Part shown: piece by piece, positions 1 to 8,676 of the stretch
Numbering within the stretch: the stretch's first letter is position 1
Layout of the letters: each line of letters starts with the position of its first letter
Assembly (NCBI RefSeq): GCF_900129765.1
Contig: NZ_FQWU01000003.1
Span: 186,001-250,000 of the forward strand
Direction: 5' to 3'
DNA: 64,000 nt
From: Massilia sp. CF038
Lineage (GTDB): Bacteria; Pseudomonadota; Gammaproteobacteria; Burkholderiales; Burkholderiaceae_D
The notes under the pieces: model-generated
Seen by the model: the letters and a program-made list of their open reading frames with translations, nothing else
Database searches by the model: none
Told to the model about the DNA's origin: nothing
Program-made: the position numbers and the translations under genes

Positions 1-2124
1 CTGCCATCGGCCGCCCTGGCACAGGCGGTTGGCTTGCCGGAAGGCCATCCGGTGCGCATGCCGGGGACCACCCCCGCCTCGCCGGTGCCCGCCGCGGCCG
101 CCAAAGCCGCGCGCTTGCCCAAGCCCGTCAAACCAATGCCTGGCGCCATTACCGCCCTGTGGCTCGAGAGCACGGCGGATGCAGTTCAGAACGCTGTGCC
201 GCTTACCTTTGGCCAGATCTTTGCCGCAGGCGATCTGCCGGCCGGCCAAAGCCTGGTTGGTAAACTGGACGATGGCACCCGGATTGCGCTCCAGGTCGAT
301 GTGAAGGCAAGTCACGCGGATCGTTCAGTGCGGCACGCCATTATTTCCGCCATTGTGCCCGCGCTGGCGCCAGGACAGCCGTTACGCCTCAGTCTGCTCA
401 AAGCGGCGCCGGCCGCCAGCGCGCCAATCGAAGCGGCCACGCTGCTGGAAAAAGGTTTTCGCGCCGGTGTCAGCCTGACCGTTGACGGAAAAAAATATCA
501 AGCGTCGGCCGATGCCTTGCTTCGCAAACATGACAGCACTACCTGGCTGGCTGGCCCGGCCGCCACCGAATGGCTGCTCGACGCGCCCTTTACCGACGCC
601 GATGGCAAGCCCCACCCGCACTTGTCCGCCCGCTTTGCCGTGCGCGCGGCCGGGTCAAGGGCGCGGGTTGATGTGACGGTGGAAAACGACTGGGCTTTTG
701 AGCCGGGACCGCGCAACTTTACCTATGACGCCAGCATCAGCGTGGGCGGCAAGCAGGTCTGGCAGCGCCAGGCCCTGACCCACTTTCACCACGCGCGCTG
801 GCGCAAGGTGTTCTGGTGGGGGGCCGAACCGCAAATACATGTTCGCCACGACAGCGCCTATCTGATCGCCTCGCGCGCCCTGCCCAATTACGACCAGCGC
901 ATTGTGGTGGCCGAATCTGCCCTGGCCGGCTGGCAGCGGGCATGGACCGGCCCGGCCACGGAACCCATGGGGGTCGGGCTGGCCAACCCTTACATGCCCA
1001 CTACTGGCGGGCGCCCCGACCTGGGCCTGCTGCCAGCCTGGGGCGCTGCCTATTTGTTGAGCATGGATGCGCGCGCCCGCCTGGTCACCCTGGGCACGGC
1101 CGATCTGGCCGGCAGCTGGTCGTCCCACTATCGCGACAAGGCCACAGGACGCCCGGTCACCTTGGCCGACTACCCTTATATGACGATACTGGGACAGCGC
1201 AGCGACACGCTCAATCCCGCCACCAAGAAACTCGAAGCCTTCCCGCCCTGCGCCACGCCCGACGGCTGCAAGACACCCAACACCCACGACGCCTCGCACC
1301 AGCCGGCGTTTGCCTATCTGCCCTATCTTCTCACGGGCGACTATTACTATCTGGAAGAATTGCAGTTCTGGGCCATGTGGAATGCCTTCATGAACAACCC
1401 CAGTTACCGCCAGCATGCCAAGGGTTTGCTGCAGGGCGAACAGGTGCGCGGCCAGGCCTGGAGTCTGCGCACGCTGGCCGAAGCAGCGTACATCACGCCC
1501 GACGCCGACCCGTTCAAGGCCCAGCTGCGCGCCATGCTCGATGCCAATCTGGACTGGTATAACCGTACTTACACCAATAATGAAGACGCCAACCAATTGG
1601 GCGCCCTGGTCCATGGCTACGCCGTGGTGTATCACGAAAACACGGGCCTGGCGCCCTGGATGGATGACTTTTTCACGGCCGCCGTGGGGCATGTCGCCGA
1701 ACTCGGCTTTGAGCAGGCAATACCGCTGCTGGCCTGGAAGGTGCGGTTCCCCATCGCCCGCATGGAAGGCAAAGGGGCATGCTGGCTGACCGCAGCTGCC
1801 TACACGCTCAAGGTGCGCGACAGTGCCAAGGCACCGATCTATGCCGACATGGCTCAGGTGTGGAAAGCAAGCAACACCGACAGCATTGCCCAATTGCCTT
1901 GCGCCAGCCCCGAAATGGCGCAGGCGCTCAAGCTCAAAACAGGCGAGATGAGCGGGTACGCGAGCTCCAATGCCGGCTATCCATCGAACCTGCAGCCAGC
2001 ACTTGCATATGGCGCGGAGGCAGGCGGCGCGGCGGGCGAACGCGCCTGGGCCCGTTTCGTCAGTCGCAAAATTCAGCCCGATTACAGCACAGCCCCGCAG
2101 TTCGCCATCATCCCCCGCCAGTAA
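1..2124 (+). CDS. Secreted PcRGLX/YetA-like protein, 5' truncated
   Basis: The reading frame is open from the first base, and the first codons read LPSAALAQA, which looks like the end of a signal peptide, so the true start lies upstream of the window. About 707 residues are visible. An early segment (TFGQIFAAGD, then a DGT...LQ stretch and HADRSVRHAII) matches the pattern of the N-terminal RIFT-barrel domain of PcRGLX/YetA-type rhamnogalacturonan lyase families. The rest is rich in aromatic residues (GDYYYLEELQFWAMW, GQAWSLRTLAEAAY, APWMDDFF) and suggests an alpha/alpha-barrel. It is homologous along its length to the next gene. A role in cutting or binding an acidic polysaccharide is inferred from these resemblances and from the acetyltransferase genes downstream; the substrate is unknown. 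Confidence 0.75.
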   Translation: MPSAALAQAVGLPEGHPVRMPGTTPASPVPAAAAKAARLPKPVKPMPGAITALWLESTADAVQNAVPLTFGQIFAAGDLPAGQSLVGKLDDGTRIALQVDVKASHADRSVRHAIISAIVPALAPGQPLRLSLLKAAPAASAPIEAATLLEKGFRAGVSLTVDGKKYQASADALLRKHDSTTWLAGPAATEWLLDAPFTDADGKPHPHLSARFAVRAAGSRARVDVTVENDWAFEPGPRNFTYDASISVGGKQVWQRQALTHFHHARWRKVFWWGAEPQIHVRHDSAYLIASRALPNYDQRIVVAESALAGWQRAWTGPATEPMGVGLANPYMPTTGGRPDLGLLPAWGAAYLLSMDARARLVTLGTADLAGSWSSHYRDKATGRPVTLADYPYMTILGQRSDTLNPATKKLEAFPPCATPDGCKTPNTHDASHQPAFAYLPYLLTGDYYYLEELQFWAMWNAFMNNPSYRQHAKGLLQGEQVRGQAWSLRTLAEAAYITPDADPFKAQLRAMLDANLDWYNRTYTNNEDANQLGALVHGYAVVYHENTGLAPWMDDFFTAAVGHVAELGFEQAIPLLAWKVRFPIARMEGKGACWLTAAAYTLKVRDSAKAPIYADMAQVWKASNTDSIAQLPCASPEMAQALKLKTGEMSGYASSNAGYPSNLQPALAYGAEAGGAAGERAWARFVSRKIQPDYSTAPQFAIIPRQ

Positions 2125-2472
2125 ATCGTCCTGCCTTCCACTGCCCCGCCACCCCCTCCGCAACTTGCCGGAGGTGAAATCTTTTCGGTATCTTTTATAT
2201 TCTTTTAGGCACTATAATGCCAATCGATAATTGAGTTTTAGGCAAAGTATCTAACTGATAACGGTCATGGCGTTGTTGGCAACATGGAAGAATTTACCGG
2301 CGAAATCGCGGAATTTGTTAGTGAACTGAGTTTGTTTCCCACTAATTTAGTGTTGTATTCCCTGCGAAATCTCACGCACGATTAAAATTTCCTGCCGGCA
2401 TTTAATTGAACAGAGTAATCTTGACGTACTGCATTATTTCGTCCTGACTCTGTACTGCTTTTTGGAAACTAC
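2125..2472. other. AT-richer intergenic spacer between the paralogues
   Basis: This 348-bp spacer is clearly more AT-rich than its surroundings. It contains a short hairpin just after the upstream stop codon, a TATAAT hexamer at 2213-2218 without a convincing -35 partner, and a possible 33-codon reading frame (2284-2385) with no Shine-Dalgarno sequence. It probably carries the promoter of the lipoprotein gene, but no promoter can be fixed with confidence. Confidence 0.5.
2155..2174 (+). terminator. Weak hairpin after the first paralogue
   Basis: A perfect 6-bp stem (CCTCCG/CGGAGG) with an 8-nt loop lies 31 bases after the stop codon. The downstream sequence is T-rich but interrupted, so termination is only possible. 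Confidence 0.3.
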
Positions 2473-4728
2473 ATGCGTAAAATTTCTCATCAAACATCCG
2501 GCCTGATGGTCGCCCTGCTCAGTGGCGTGTTGCTGTCCGCCTGCGGTGGCAGCGGCGATTCATCCTCCGCCAAGTCGCCTGCCGTGCTTGGCACGCCACC
2601 GACCGAGGTGACGCCGCCTGCCGGCACCACCCCGACGCCCACACCAACGCCAACGCCAACACCGACGCCGACCCCGACGCCGACGCCAGCGCCGCCATCG
2701 AACACCACGCCGCCAACCGATGCTGACATCGTGGGCGAAAACGTGGTGACCAATATCCGTTTCGAAGCGACCACGACCACGCCCCAGCCGAAGGTACCAG
2801 TCACCTTTGGCCAGGTGTTTGCCAAAGGCGACCTGGACGCCGGCCACACTGTCACCGGCCGCCTGAACGACGGCACCAGTGTGCCGCTGCAAGTCAATGT
2901 CAAGGCGCGCCATCCGGACGGTTCGGTTCGCCACGCCATCATTTCGGCCAAACTCAACAACCTGCTGGTCGGCCAGTCGCAAATCGTCCAGATGACGCGC
3001 GTGGCCACCAGCGCCGATGCGGCCCCGACCGCGCCAACCGCGCTGCTCGACAGCGGCTTCACGACCAATGTCAGCGCCACCATCGCCGGCAAGCCCTACA
3101 CTGCCTCGGCCGATTCGCTGTTGCGTTCCGGTAATTACAAGACCTGGCTGTCGGGTCCTGTGGCCAACGAGTGGATGGTGTCGGCGCCCTTGAAGGATGC
3201 CAACGGCACGCCGCATCCGCACCTGACCGCCCGCTTTGCGATCCGCGCCTTTACCGGCACCAGCCAGGTGCGGGTTGATGTCACGGTGGAAAACAATTGG
3301 GCCTTCGAGCCAAATCCGCAAAATTTCGTCTACGACGCCAAAGTCACGGTCAACGGCCAGGCCGTCTACACCAAGGCGGGCTTGACGCACTACAACCACG
3401 CACGCTGGCGCAAGGTGTTCTGGACCGGCGGCGAGCCGTATGTGCACGCCAAGCACAATGTGCGCTACATCCTGAACAGCCGCGCGCTGCCGAATTTCGA
3501 TGCCAACGTGCGCTTCACCGAAGCCAAGCTGGCTTCGTGGAAAACCGCCTTTAGCGGCGCCAAGACCGAGCCCATGGGCGTGGGCCTGGCCATGGCCTAC
3601 ATGCCGACCACCGGTGGCCGTGACGATATCGGTATTCTCCCTGCCTGGGCTGCCACTTACCTGATGACGCAGGACAAGCGCGCCAAGGATGTGACTTTGG
3701 GCACGGCCGATCTGGCCGGCAGCTGGTCCGCCCACTACCGTGACCGCAATACCGACCGTCCGGTCAGCGTGGTTGACTATCCGTACATGACAATTCTGGG
3801 TCAGAAAACCGACACCTACAATCCGGTCACCAAGAACTTTGAAGCCTTCCCGCAGTGCGCTGCCGGTGCCGACTGCAACACGCCCTACACGCACGACGGC
3901 GCCCATCAGCCCGCCTTTGCCTACCTGCCGTATCTGGTCACGGGTGACTACTACTACCTGGAAGAATTGCAATTCTGGGCGATGTGGGACATCTTCATGG
4001 CCAACCCAGGCTACCGCGACCATGAAAAAGGCTTGATCAAGGCCGATCAGGTGCGCGGCCAGGCATGGGATCTGCGCACCGTGGGCGAAGCCGCCTACAT
4101 CACGCCCGATGCCGATCCGCTCAAAGGCCAGTTGAACAACTTCGTCAACAACAACCTGGATTGGTACAACCTGAACTACACCAACAATCCAGACACCAAC
4201 GTGTTTGGCGTGCTGACCCATAGTTCGGCCATGGGCTACAACGGCGGTTCCGGCATGGCCCCGTGGATGGATGACTTCTTCACGGCCATCGTCGGTCACA
4301 TCAATGAACTCGGTTACACGAAAGCACTGCCGTTGCTGAAGTGGAAGGCGAAATTCCCGATCATGCGCATGACGTCCCCGGATGCATGCTGGATCTCGGG
4401 TGCCATTTATTCGCTCAATATCCGCAACGGCGCCAACGGTCCGTTCTACACCTCGATGGGCGAAGCGTACCGGGCCAGTGCACCAGCGTCCCTGCTGCCG
4501 CTGGGCTGCAACAGCAACGCCATGGCCACGGCGCTGTCGCTGCGGGTCGGTGAAATGACGGGCTATTCGGACTCGAACACCGGCTATCCGTCGAACATGC
4601 AACCTGCCTTGGCGTATGCGGCCGAAGTGGGCGGCACGTCCGGCACCACGGCCTGGTCGATCTTCATGGCGCGCAGCGTCAAGCCCGATTACGGCCTGGG
4701 CCCGCAGTTCGCGATCTTGCCGCGCTAA
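2473..4728 (+). CDS. PcRGLX/YetA-like lipoprotein with Thr-Pro linker
   Basis: This 751-residue protein has a lipoprotein signal peptide ending in LSAC, with lipidation expected at Cys24, so it is predicted to be anchored in a membrane, probably the outer one. Residues 53-72 are a Thr-Pro repeat that would act as a stiff spacer holding the catalytic part away from the surface. From about residue 95 onward it is clearly homologous to the preceding protein and shares its landmarks: TFGQVFAKGD, the DGSVRHAII strand, MPTTGGR, DYPYMTILGQ, GDYYYLEELQFWAMW and APWMDDFF. The DGSVRHA pattern recalls the RIFT-barrel start of PcRGLX/YetA proteins. I infer a surface polysaccharide lyase or hydrolase; catalytic residues cannot be named. 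A strong hairpin follows the gene. Confidence 0.78.
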   Translation: MRKISHQTSGLMVALLSGVLLSACGGSGDSSSAKSPAVLGTPPTEVTPPAGTTPTPTPTPTPTPTPTPTPTPAPPSNTTPPTDADIVGENVVTNIRFEATTTTPQPKVPVTFGQVFAKGDLDAGHTVTGRLNDGTSVPLQVNVKARHPDGSVRHAIISAKLNNLLVGQSQIVQMTRVATSADAAPTAPTALLDSGFTTNVSATIAGKPYTASADSLLRSGNYKTWLSGPVANEWMVSAPLKDANGTPHPHLTARFAIRAFTGTSQVRVDVTVENNWAFEPNPQNFVYDAKVTVNGQAVYTKAGLTHYNHARWRKVFWTGGEPYVHAKHNVRYILNSRALPNFDANVRFTEAKLASWKTAFSGAKTEPMGVGLAMAYMPTTGGRDDIGILPAWAATYLMTQDKRAKDVTLGTADLAGSWSAHYRDRNTDRPVSVVDYPYMTILGQKTDTYNPVTKNFEAFPQCAAGADCNTPYTHDGAHQPAFAYLPYLVTGDYYYLEELQFWAMWDIFMANPGYRDHEKGLIKADQVRGQAWDLRTVGEAAYITPDADPLKGQLNNFVNNNLDWYNLNYTNNPDTNVFGVLTHSSAMGYNGGSGMAPWMDDFFTAIVGHINELGYTKALPLLKWKAKFPIMRMTSPDACWISGAIYSLNIRNGANGPFYTSMGEAYRASAPASLLPLGCNSNAMATALSLRVGEMTGYSDSNTGYPSNMQPALAYAAEVGGTSGTTAWSIFMARSVKPDYGLGPQFAILPR
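2629..2688 (+). repeat. 6-bp microsatellite encoding (Thr-Pro)10
   Basis: Ten Thr-Pro dipeptides in a row are encoded by alternating ACN and CCN codons, forming an imperfect hexamer repeat. Such linkers are common between a lipidated N-terminus and a carbohydrate-active domain. The repeat could change length by strand slippage in 6-bp steps without shifting the frame. Confidence 0.85.
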
Positions 4729-4749
4729 GCTGCAAGGCAACCCACCCTG

Positions 4750-4781
4750 AACGGGGGCAAGGCGCAAGCCTTGCCCCCGTT
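4750..4781 (+). terminator. Strong GCAA-loop hairpin
   Basis: A perfect 14-bp stem closed by a GCAA tetraloop starts 22 bases after the lipoprotein stop codon. The following sequence is only moderately T-rich, so it may serve as a terminator or as a 3'-end stabiliser. Confidence 0.6.
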
Positions 4782-4896
4782 GTCGTTAACGCTGTTGCAT
4801 CGCTGTGCGAGCCAGATCAAAGAGGCTGCTGAACTTGTTTCTTAAATGGCAATCTTCTGTTAAAGTCATGATCTGCCTGATGCCTGATCGCGCCCG

Positions 4897-6435
4897 ATGC
4901 TGTTCAACTCCTTCAGTTTCCTGTTCCTGTATCTGCCCGTGGTTCTGCTGGGTTTCTTCGGCCTTGCCCGCCGCAGCAAGACCGCTGCGGCCGCATGGCT
5001 GGCGCTGGCCTCGCTGGTGTTTTACGGCTGGTGGAGCGTGGCCTACATCCCGCTGCTGCTGGCCTCGATTTTGTTCAATTACGGCGCAGGCTGGCGCATT
5101 GGCCACAGCGCCACGCCAGGCGCCCGCAAACGCTGGCTGATCGGCGCCATCGCGGCCGACCTGGCCTTGCTGGCCTACTTCAAGTATGCCGACTTCTTCA
5201 TTGGCAGCGTCAACGCCCTCAGCGGCAGCCAGCTTGAGGCGCTGCACGTGGTCCTGCCAATCGGCATTTCCTTCTTCACGTTTACCCAGATCGCTTTCCT
5301 GGTCGACACCTACCAGGGCAAAGTGAGCGAATACCGCTTCGTGCACTACCTGTTGTTTGTCACGTATTTCCCGCACCTGATTGCCGGACCCGTGCTGCAT
5401 CACAAGGAAATGATGCCGCAGTTCGACCAGGACGCCAGCTACCGTCCCAGCCGCGCCAACTTCGCCATCGGGCTGGCCATCTTTGCGATTGGGCTGGCGA
5501 AAAAAGTCCTGATTGCCGACAATCTGGCCCCGCATGCCGGTTTCTTTTTTGACAGCACCGAGCAACCATCACTGCTGCTGGCCTGGGGCGGGGTGCTGGC
5601 TTACAGTTTCCAGCTGTATTTCGATTTTTCCGGCTATTCGGACATGGCCATCGGGCTGTCGCGCCTGTTTGGCATCCGCCTGCCGCTCAATTTCCATTCG
5701 CCCTACAAGGCGGTCAACATCATTGAATTCTGGCGCCGCTGGCACATGACGCTGTCGCGCTTCCTGCGCGACTATCTGTACATCGCCCTGGGCGGAAACC
5801 GCCACGGCACCGCACGCCGCTATGCCAATCTGATGACCACCATGGTGCTGGGCGGCCTGTGGCATGGGGCCGGCTGGAATTTTGTGATCTGGGGCGCCCT
5901 GCACGGCAGCTATCTGATGATCAATCACGCCTGGGCAGCCCTGGCGGCGCGCCTGCGCCTAAATACCGGCAACACGGCCTGGCGCGCTGCGGCCTTGCTG
6001 CTGACCTTTGGCGCGGTGTGCGTGGCCTGGGTATTTTTCCGTTCCGCCGATTTCGAGCGCGCCATCACCATCGTGCGCGGCCTGTTCGGCGCCTATGGCG
6101 TGGGCTTGCCTGATTCAATCGGCAACCATCTGGGCAGCCTGCGTGCCAGCCTGGAGCGCGCCGGGGTCGATTTCTACCTGGGCGGCGGCAGCCGCTTCGT
6201 GCAAACCTGGAGCTGGGTCGCTCTTGCCACCGCGCTTGCCTTCCTGTTCCCGAATACCCAGCAGATCATGGGCCGTTATGGGCCCGCGCTCGATTATCAG
6301 CTGGCGCGTGATGGCGGCGCCGGCAAGCTGGCCTTGCAGCCGTCGCGCCGCTGGGCCGCCGTCATTGCCGTGCTGTGCCTGGGCAGCCTGCTGTCCCTGA
6401 GCCGGCCCGCGGAATTTCTGTACTTCCAATTCTGA
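4897..6435 (+). CDS. MBOAT-family O-acetyltransferase, AlgI-like
   Basis: This 512-residue integral membrane protein has about ten hydrophobic segments and the AlgI/DltB layout. The MBOAT landmarks are present: FHSPYKAVNIIEFWRRWHMTLS around residues 266-287 with His283, and GGLWHGAGWNF with the conserved active-site His near residue 323. Such enzymes move acetyl groups across the inner membrane for O-acetylation of an exported glycan (alginate in the name-giving case). The rest of an alginate operon is absent, so the glycan is unknown. The next gene starts 8 bases after the stop and encodes an SGNH-like membrane protein, the usual partner that completes acetyl transfer in the periplasm. Confidence 0.9.
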   Translation: MLFNSFSFLFLYLPVVLLGFFGLARRSKTAAAAWLALASLVFYGWWSVAYIPLLLASILFNYGAGWRIGHSATPGARKRWLIGAIAADLALLAYFKYADFFIGSVNALSGSQLEALHVVLPIGISFFTFTQIAFLVDTYQGKVSEYRFVHYLLFVTYFPHLIAGPVLHHKEMMPQFDQDASYRPSRANFAIGLAIFAIGLAKKVLIADNLAPHAGFFFDSTEQPSLLLAWGGVLAYSFQLYFDFSGYSDMAIGLSRLFGIRLPLNFHSPYKAVNIIEFWRRWHMTLSRFLRDYLYIALGGNRHGTARRYANLMTTMVLGGLWHGAGWNFVIWGALHGSYLMINHAWAALAARLRLNTGNTAWRAAALLLTFGAVCVAWVFFRSADFERAITIVRGLFGAYGVGLPDSIGNHLGSLRASLERAGVDFYLGGGSRFVQTWSWVALATALAFLFPNTQQIMGRYGPALDYQLARDGGAGKLALQPSRRWAAVIAVLCLGSLLSLSRPAEFLYFQF

Positions 6436-6443
6436 GGACTTGC

Positions 6444-7661
6444 ATGGAATCATCGACCCACTTCGGCCGTTTTCTGGCCTGGACCGGCGCCGTGACGGTG
6501 CTCGGGGCGGCGGCCTGCGCGGCGCTGGTGGTGGCCGTGGATCCCTACCGCCTGTATGGTCTGGTGGAGCGGCCCGGCTTCAACCAGGTCAAGCCGCAGC
6601 CGGAACGGTACCAGAAGCAGATCAAGCTGGCCGGGGTGCGCGCCATCCACGGCGATGTGCTCATCGTCGGCAATTCGCGCGCCGAAATCGGCCTCGACCC
6701 GGCTTACCCGGCCCTGGCCGCTGGCGGGCACACGCCCTACAACCTGGCCCTGGCCGGCACCCGGATTCAGGTGGCGCGCGAGCAGCTGGAACAGTTGCAC
6801 CGCATGGGCCAGCACCCACGCCACCTGATTGTGGGCGCCGAATTCCTGGACGCGCCGCTCGATCCGGCCCGTCCGCCTGCACCGGCGCCGGCCACCGCGG
6901 CGGCTTCGCCCGCCGCCGAACTGGCCTGGCGCTTCGATGCCGTCTTTTCACTTGATTCGCTCCGCGACGCACTCAAGACCATGCGCCTGCAAGACGCGCC
7001 CGAGGCGCCGATGATGAGCATGCAAGGCTTCAATCCCCTGCGCGAATACGGCAAGATGGCGCGCGAAGATGGCTACCATGCCCTGTTCCAGCAGCGCGCG
7101 CTGGAATATGGCAAACGCCTGGCCAAATTGCCGCGCGCCCTGGTCGGCCCCGACGGCAGCGCCACCAGCTTCGAGCAGCTGCGCGCTGTGATCGAACACG
7201 GGGCCCAGGACGGCGCCCGGGTCGATGTGGTGATCTATCCCTACCATGCGCAGCTGATGGCGCTGATTGACGACGCCGGCATGGAACCCATGCTCGACGA
7301 GTGGCGCACCCGCCTGACCGCCCTGGTGGCCACGGCGCGCGCGGCCCATCCCGACGTCAAGATTACCTTATGGGATTTCAGTGGCTATGCGCCCTACCAG
7401 TGCGAAGCCATTCCCGCCAAGGGCGACCGGCGCAGCGTGACACGCTGGTACTGGGAAGCGGGCCACTTCAAAGGCGCGCTGGGCAATCTGATGCTGGCGC
7501 GCATACTCGATCAGCCGGACCAGGATCCTGCCTTTGGCACCGTTCTCGACAGCGCCAGCCTGGCTGCCAACCGGACCCGCCTGACGCGCGAACGCCAGCA
7601 ATGCCTGGCGGCCAACCCGGCCCTGTTCAAGGAGACTGCGGGCTTGCTGGCACATCACTAG
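6444..7661 (+). CDS. Membrane-anchored SGNH-like protein, partner of the MBOAT gene
   Basis: This 405-residue protein has one N-terminal membrane helix (about residues 11-32) and a periplasmic body. LIVGNSRAEIG has Ser78 in a block I-like position, and a late WYWEAGHFKGALG segment has the His expected of the C-terminal block of SGNH/DltD/AlgX-type acyl-transfer proteins. The ATG at 6444 was chosen because it follows a GAGGA ribosome-binding site and gives a clean signal-anchor. The spacing to the MBOAT gene indicates one operon and a joint role in glycan O-acetylation. No close named family was recognised, so the enzymatic role is inferred. The 3' end overlaps the convergent acyltransferase gene by 35 bp. 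Confidence 0.72.
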   Translation: MESSTHFGRFLAWTGAVTVLGAAACAALVVAVDPYRLYGLVERPGFNQVKPQPERYQKQIKLAGVRAIHGDVLIVGNSRAEIGLDPAYPALAAGGHTPYNLALAGTRIQVAREQLEQLHRMGQHPRHLIVGAEFLDAPLDPARPPAPAPATAAASPAAELAWRFDAVFSLDSLRDALKTMRLQDAPEAPMMSMQGFNPLREYGKMAREDGYHALFQQRALEYGKRLAKLPRALVGPDGSATSFEQLRAVIEHGAQDGARVDVVIYPYHAQLMALIDDAGMEPMLDEWRTRLTALVATARAAHPDVKITLWDFSGYAPYQCEAIPAKGDRRSVTRWYWEAGHFKGALGNLMLARILDQPDQDPAFGTVLDSASLAANRTRLTRERQQCLAANPALFKETAGLLAHH

Positions 7662-8676
7662 CCTTGCCACGCAAGTCGTCCAGGCTGCGCGGAAACAGCC
7701 AGCGCCGCAGCGGCGCCGTCTGCATGACCAGCCTGGCTAATGCCAGCGTCAGCAGCACAGTGGCGGCCATCGAGAGCGGGAACTGCCACACAGGCGAGCC
7801 CTGCGGCGATACCAGCATCAGCAGCTTGTAAATCGCCAGCGCAACAAAGGCGTGGAACAGGTAGATCTGCATGCTGACCTTGCCGCAGGCAGCGATCACC
7901 CCATCGAGCGGCAGACGTGCGATCTGGAACAGCATCAAGGTGCCGCACACGGCTTCCAGATCATTGATGACCAGCGCCAGCGGCGTGCGCACATCCGCCA
8001 CGAAGGCAAATCCCACTTCGTTTTCCAGGCGCAAATGCATCTGCAGCGCCTTGACCACCACAAACAGCAAGCTTGACAGGGCAATTGCCGGCGCCGTGCC
8101 CATGGGCGCGAACCAGCGCTGTTGCGCGGCTACACCGGCGTAGGCCAGAGGAATCATGTACAGCGCTGGCAGCAGGCCCAGCGGTAAATAATCCTGGGTT
8201 GCCTTGGCCACGATGCCGATCACCAGATGGGCAGCGAGCAGCAGCACCAGCGCCGTTTGCCTTACCCGCCCGCCCTGCGTGTCGATCAGGTTGCGTATCG
8301 TCACCAGGGCGATAAACGAGGGCAGGAACCACAGCAAGCCCATGTGCACAACTTGCTTGAGCAAATCGGCATTGCCGCTGTACAGCACGGCGCCCAGCAA
8401 ACCCAGCCGGGTGGCCAGCGGCGTGCTGCCGCTGACGGTGACCACCAGCCACAAGGTGCAGCACAGCAGCAGGAAGGGGTAATACAGGCGGAAGACGTAG
8501 TTGGCAAACGCGCTACTTGCCACCTGCATGGGGGGACGCAGGAAGGGAATGGTCATGAAACCGACCACGTGGAAGGTCAGCCCGCGGAAGAATTCGGGGA
8601 ACAGCGAACGGGTAAATTCATTGTGGTCTGCGATCACCAGAATGATCAGCAGACCCTTGAGAAAATTCTGGTTCAT
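7627..8676 (-). CDS. Acyltransferase-3 family membrane protein
   Basis: This 349-residue multi-pass membrane protein opens with MNQNFLKGLLIILVIADHNE, which carries the K-x10-H motif (Lys7, His18) of acyltransferase-3 enzymes. These enzymes acylate or acetylate sugars of exported polysaccharides or glycans. The ATG at 8676 overlaps the stop codon of the O-glycan ligase gene by 4 bp (ATGA), a strong sign of translational coupling. It is the last gene of a minus-strand operon and overlaps the tail of the convergent SGNH-like gene. The acceptor sugar cannot be told from sequence. Confidence 0.85.
   Translation of the reverse strand: MNQNFLKGLLIILVIADHNEFTRSLFPEFFRGLTFHVVGFMTIPFLRPPMQVASSAFANYVFRLYYPFLLLCCTLWLVVTVSGSTPLATRLGLLGAVLYSGNADLLKQVVHMGLLWFLPSFIALVTIRNLIDTQGGRVRQTALVLLLAAHLVIGIVAKATQDYLPLGLLPALYMIPLAYAGVAAQQRWFAPMGTAPAIALSSLLFVVVKALQMHLRLENEVGFAFVADVRTPLALVINDLEAVCGTLMLFQIARLPLDGVIAACGKVSMQIYLFHAFVALAIYKLLMLVSPQGSPVWQFPLSMAATVLLTLALARLVMQTAPLRRWLFPRSLDDLRGKASDVPASPQSP

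Noticed and set aside
2284-2385. 33-codon frame in the spacer between the paralogues
   Set aside because: No ribosome-binding site and no recognisable feature; kept only as a note.
2560-4767. 735-codon minus-strand open frame opposite the lipoprotein gene
   Set aside because: It mirrors a strongly coding plus-strand gene with a signal peptide and a paralogue; high GC suppresses antisense stops.
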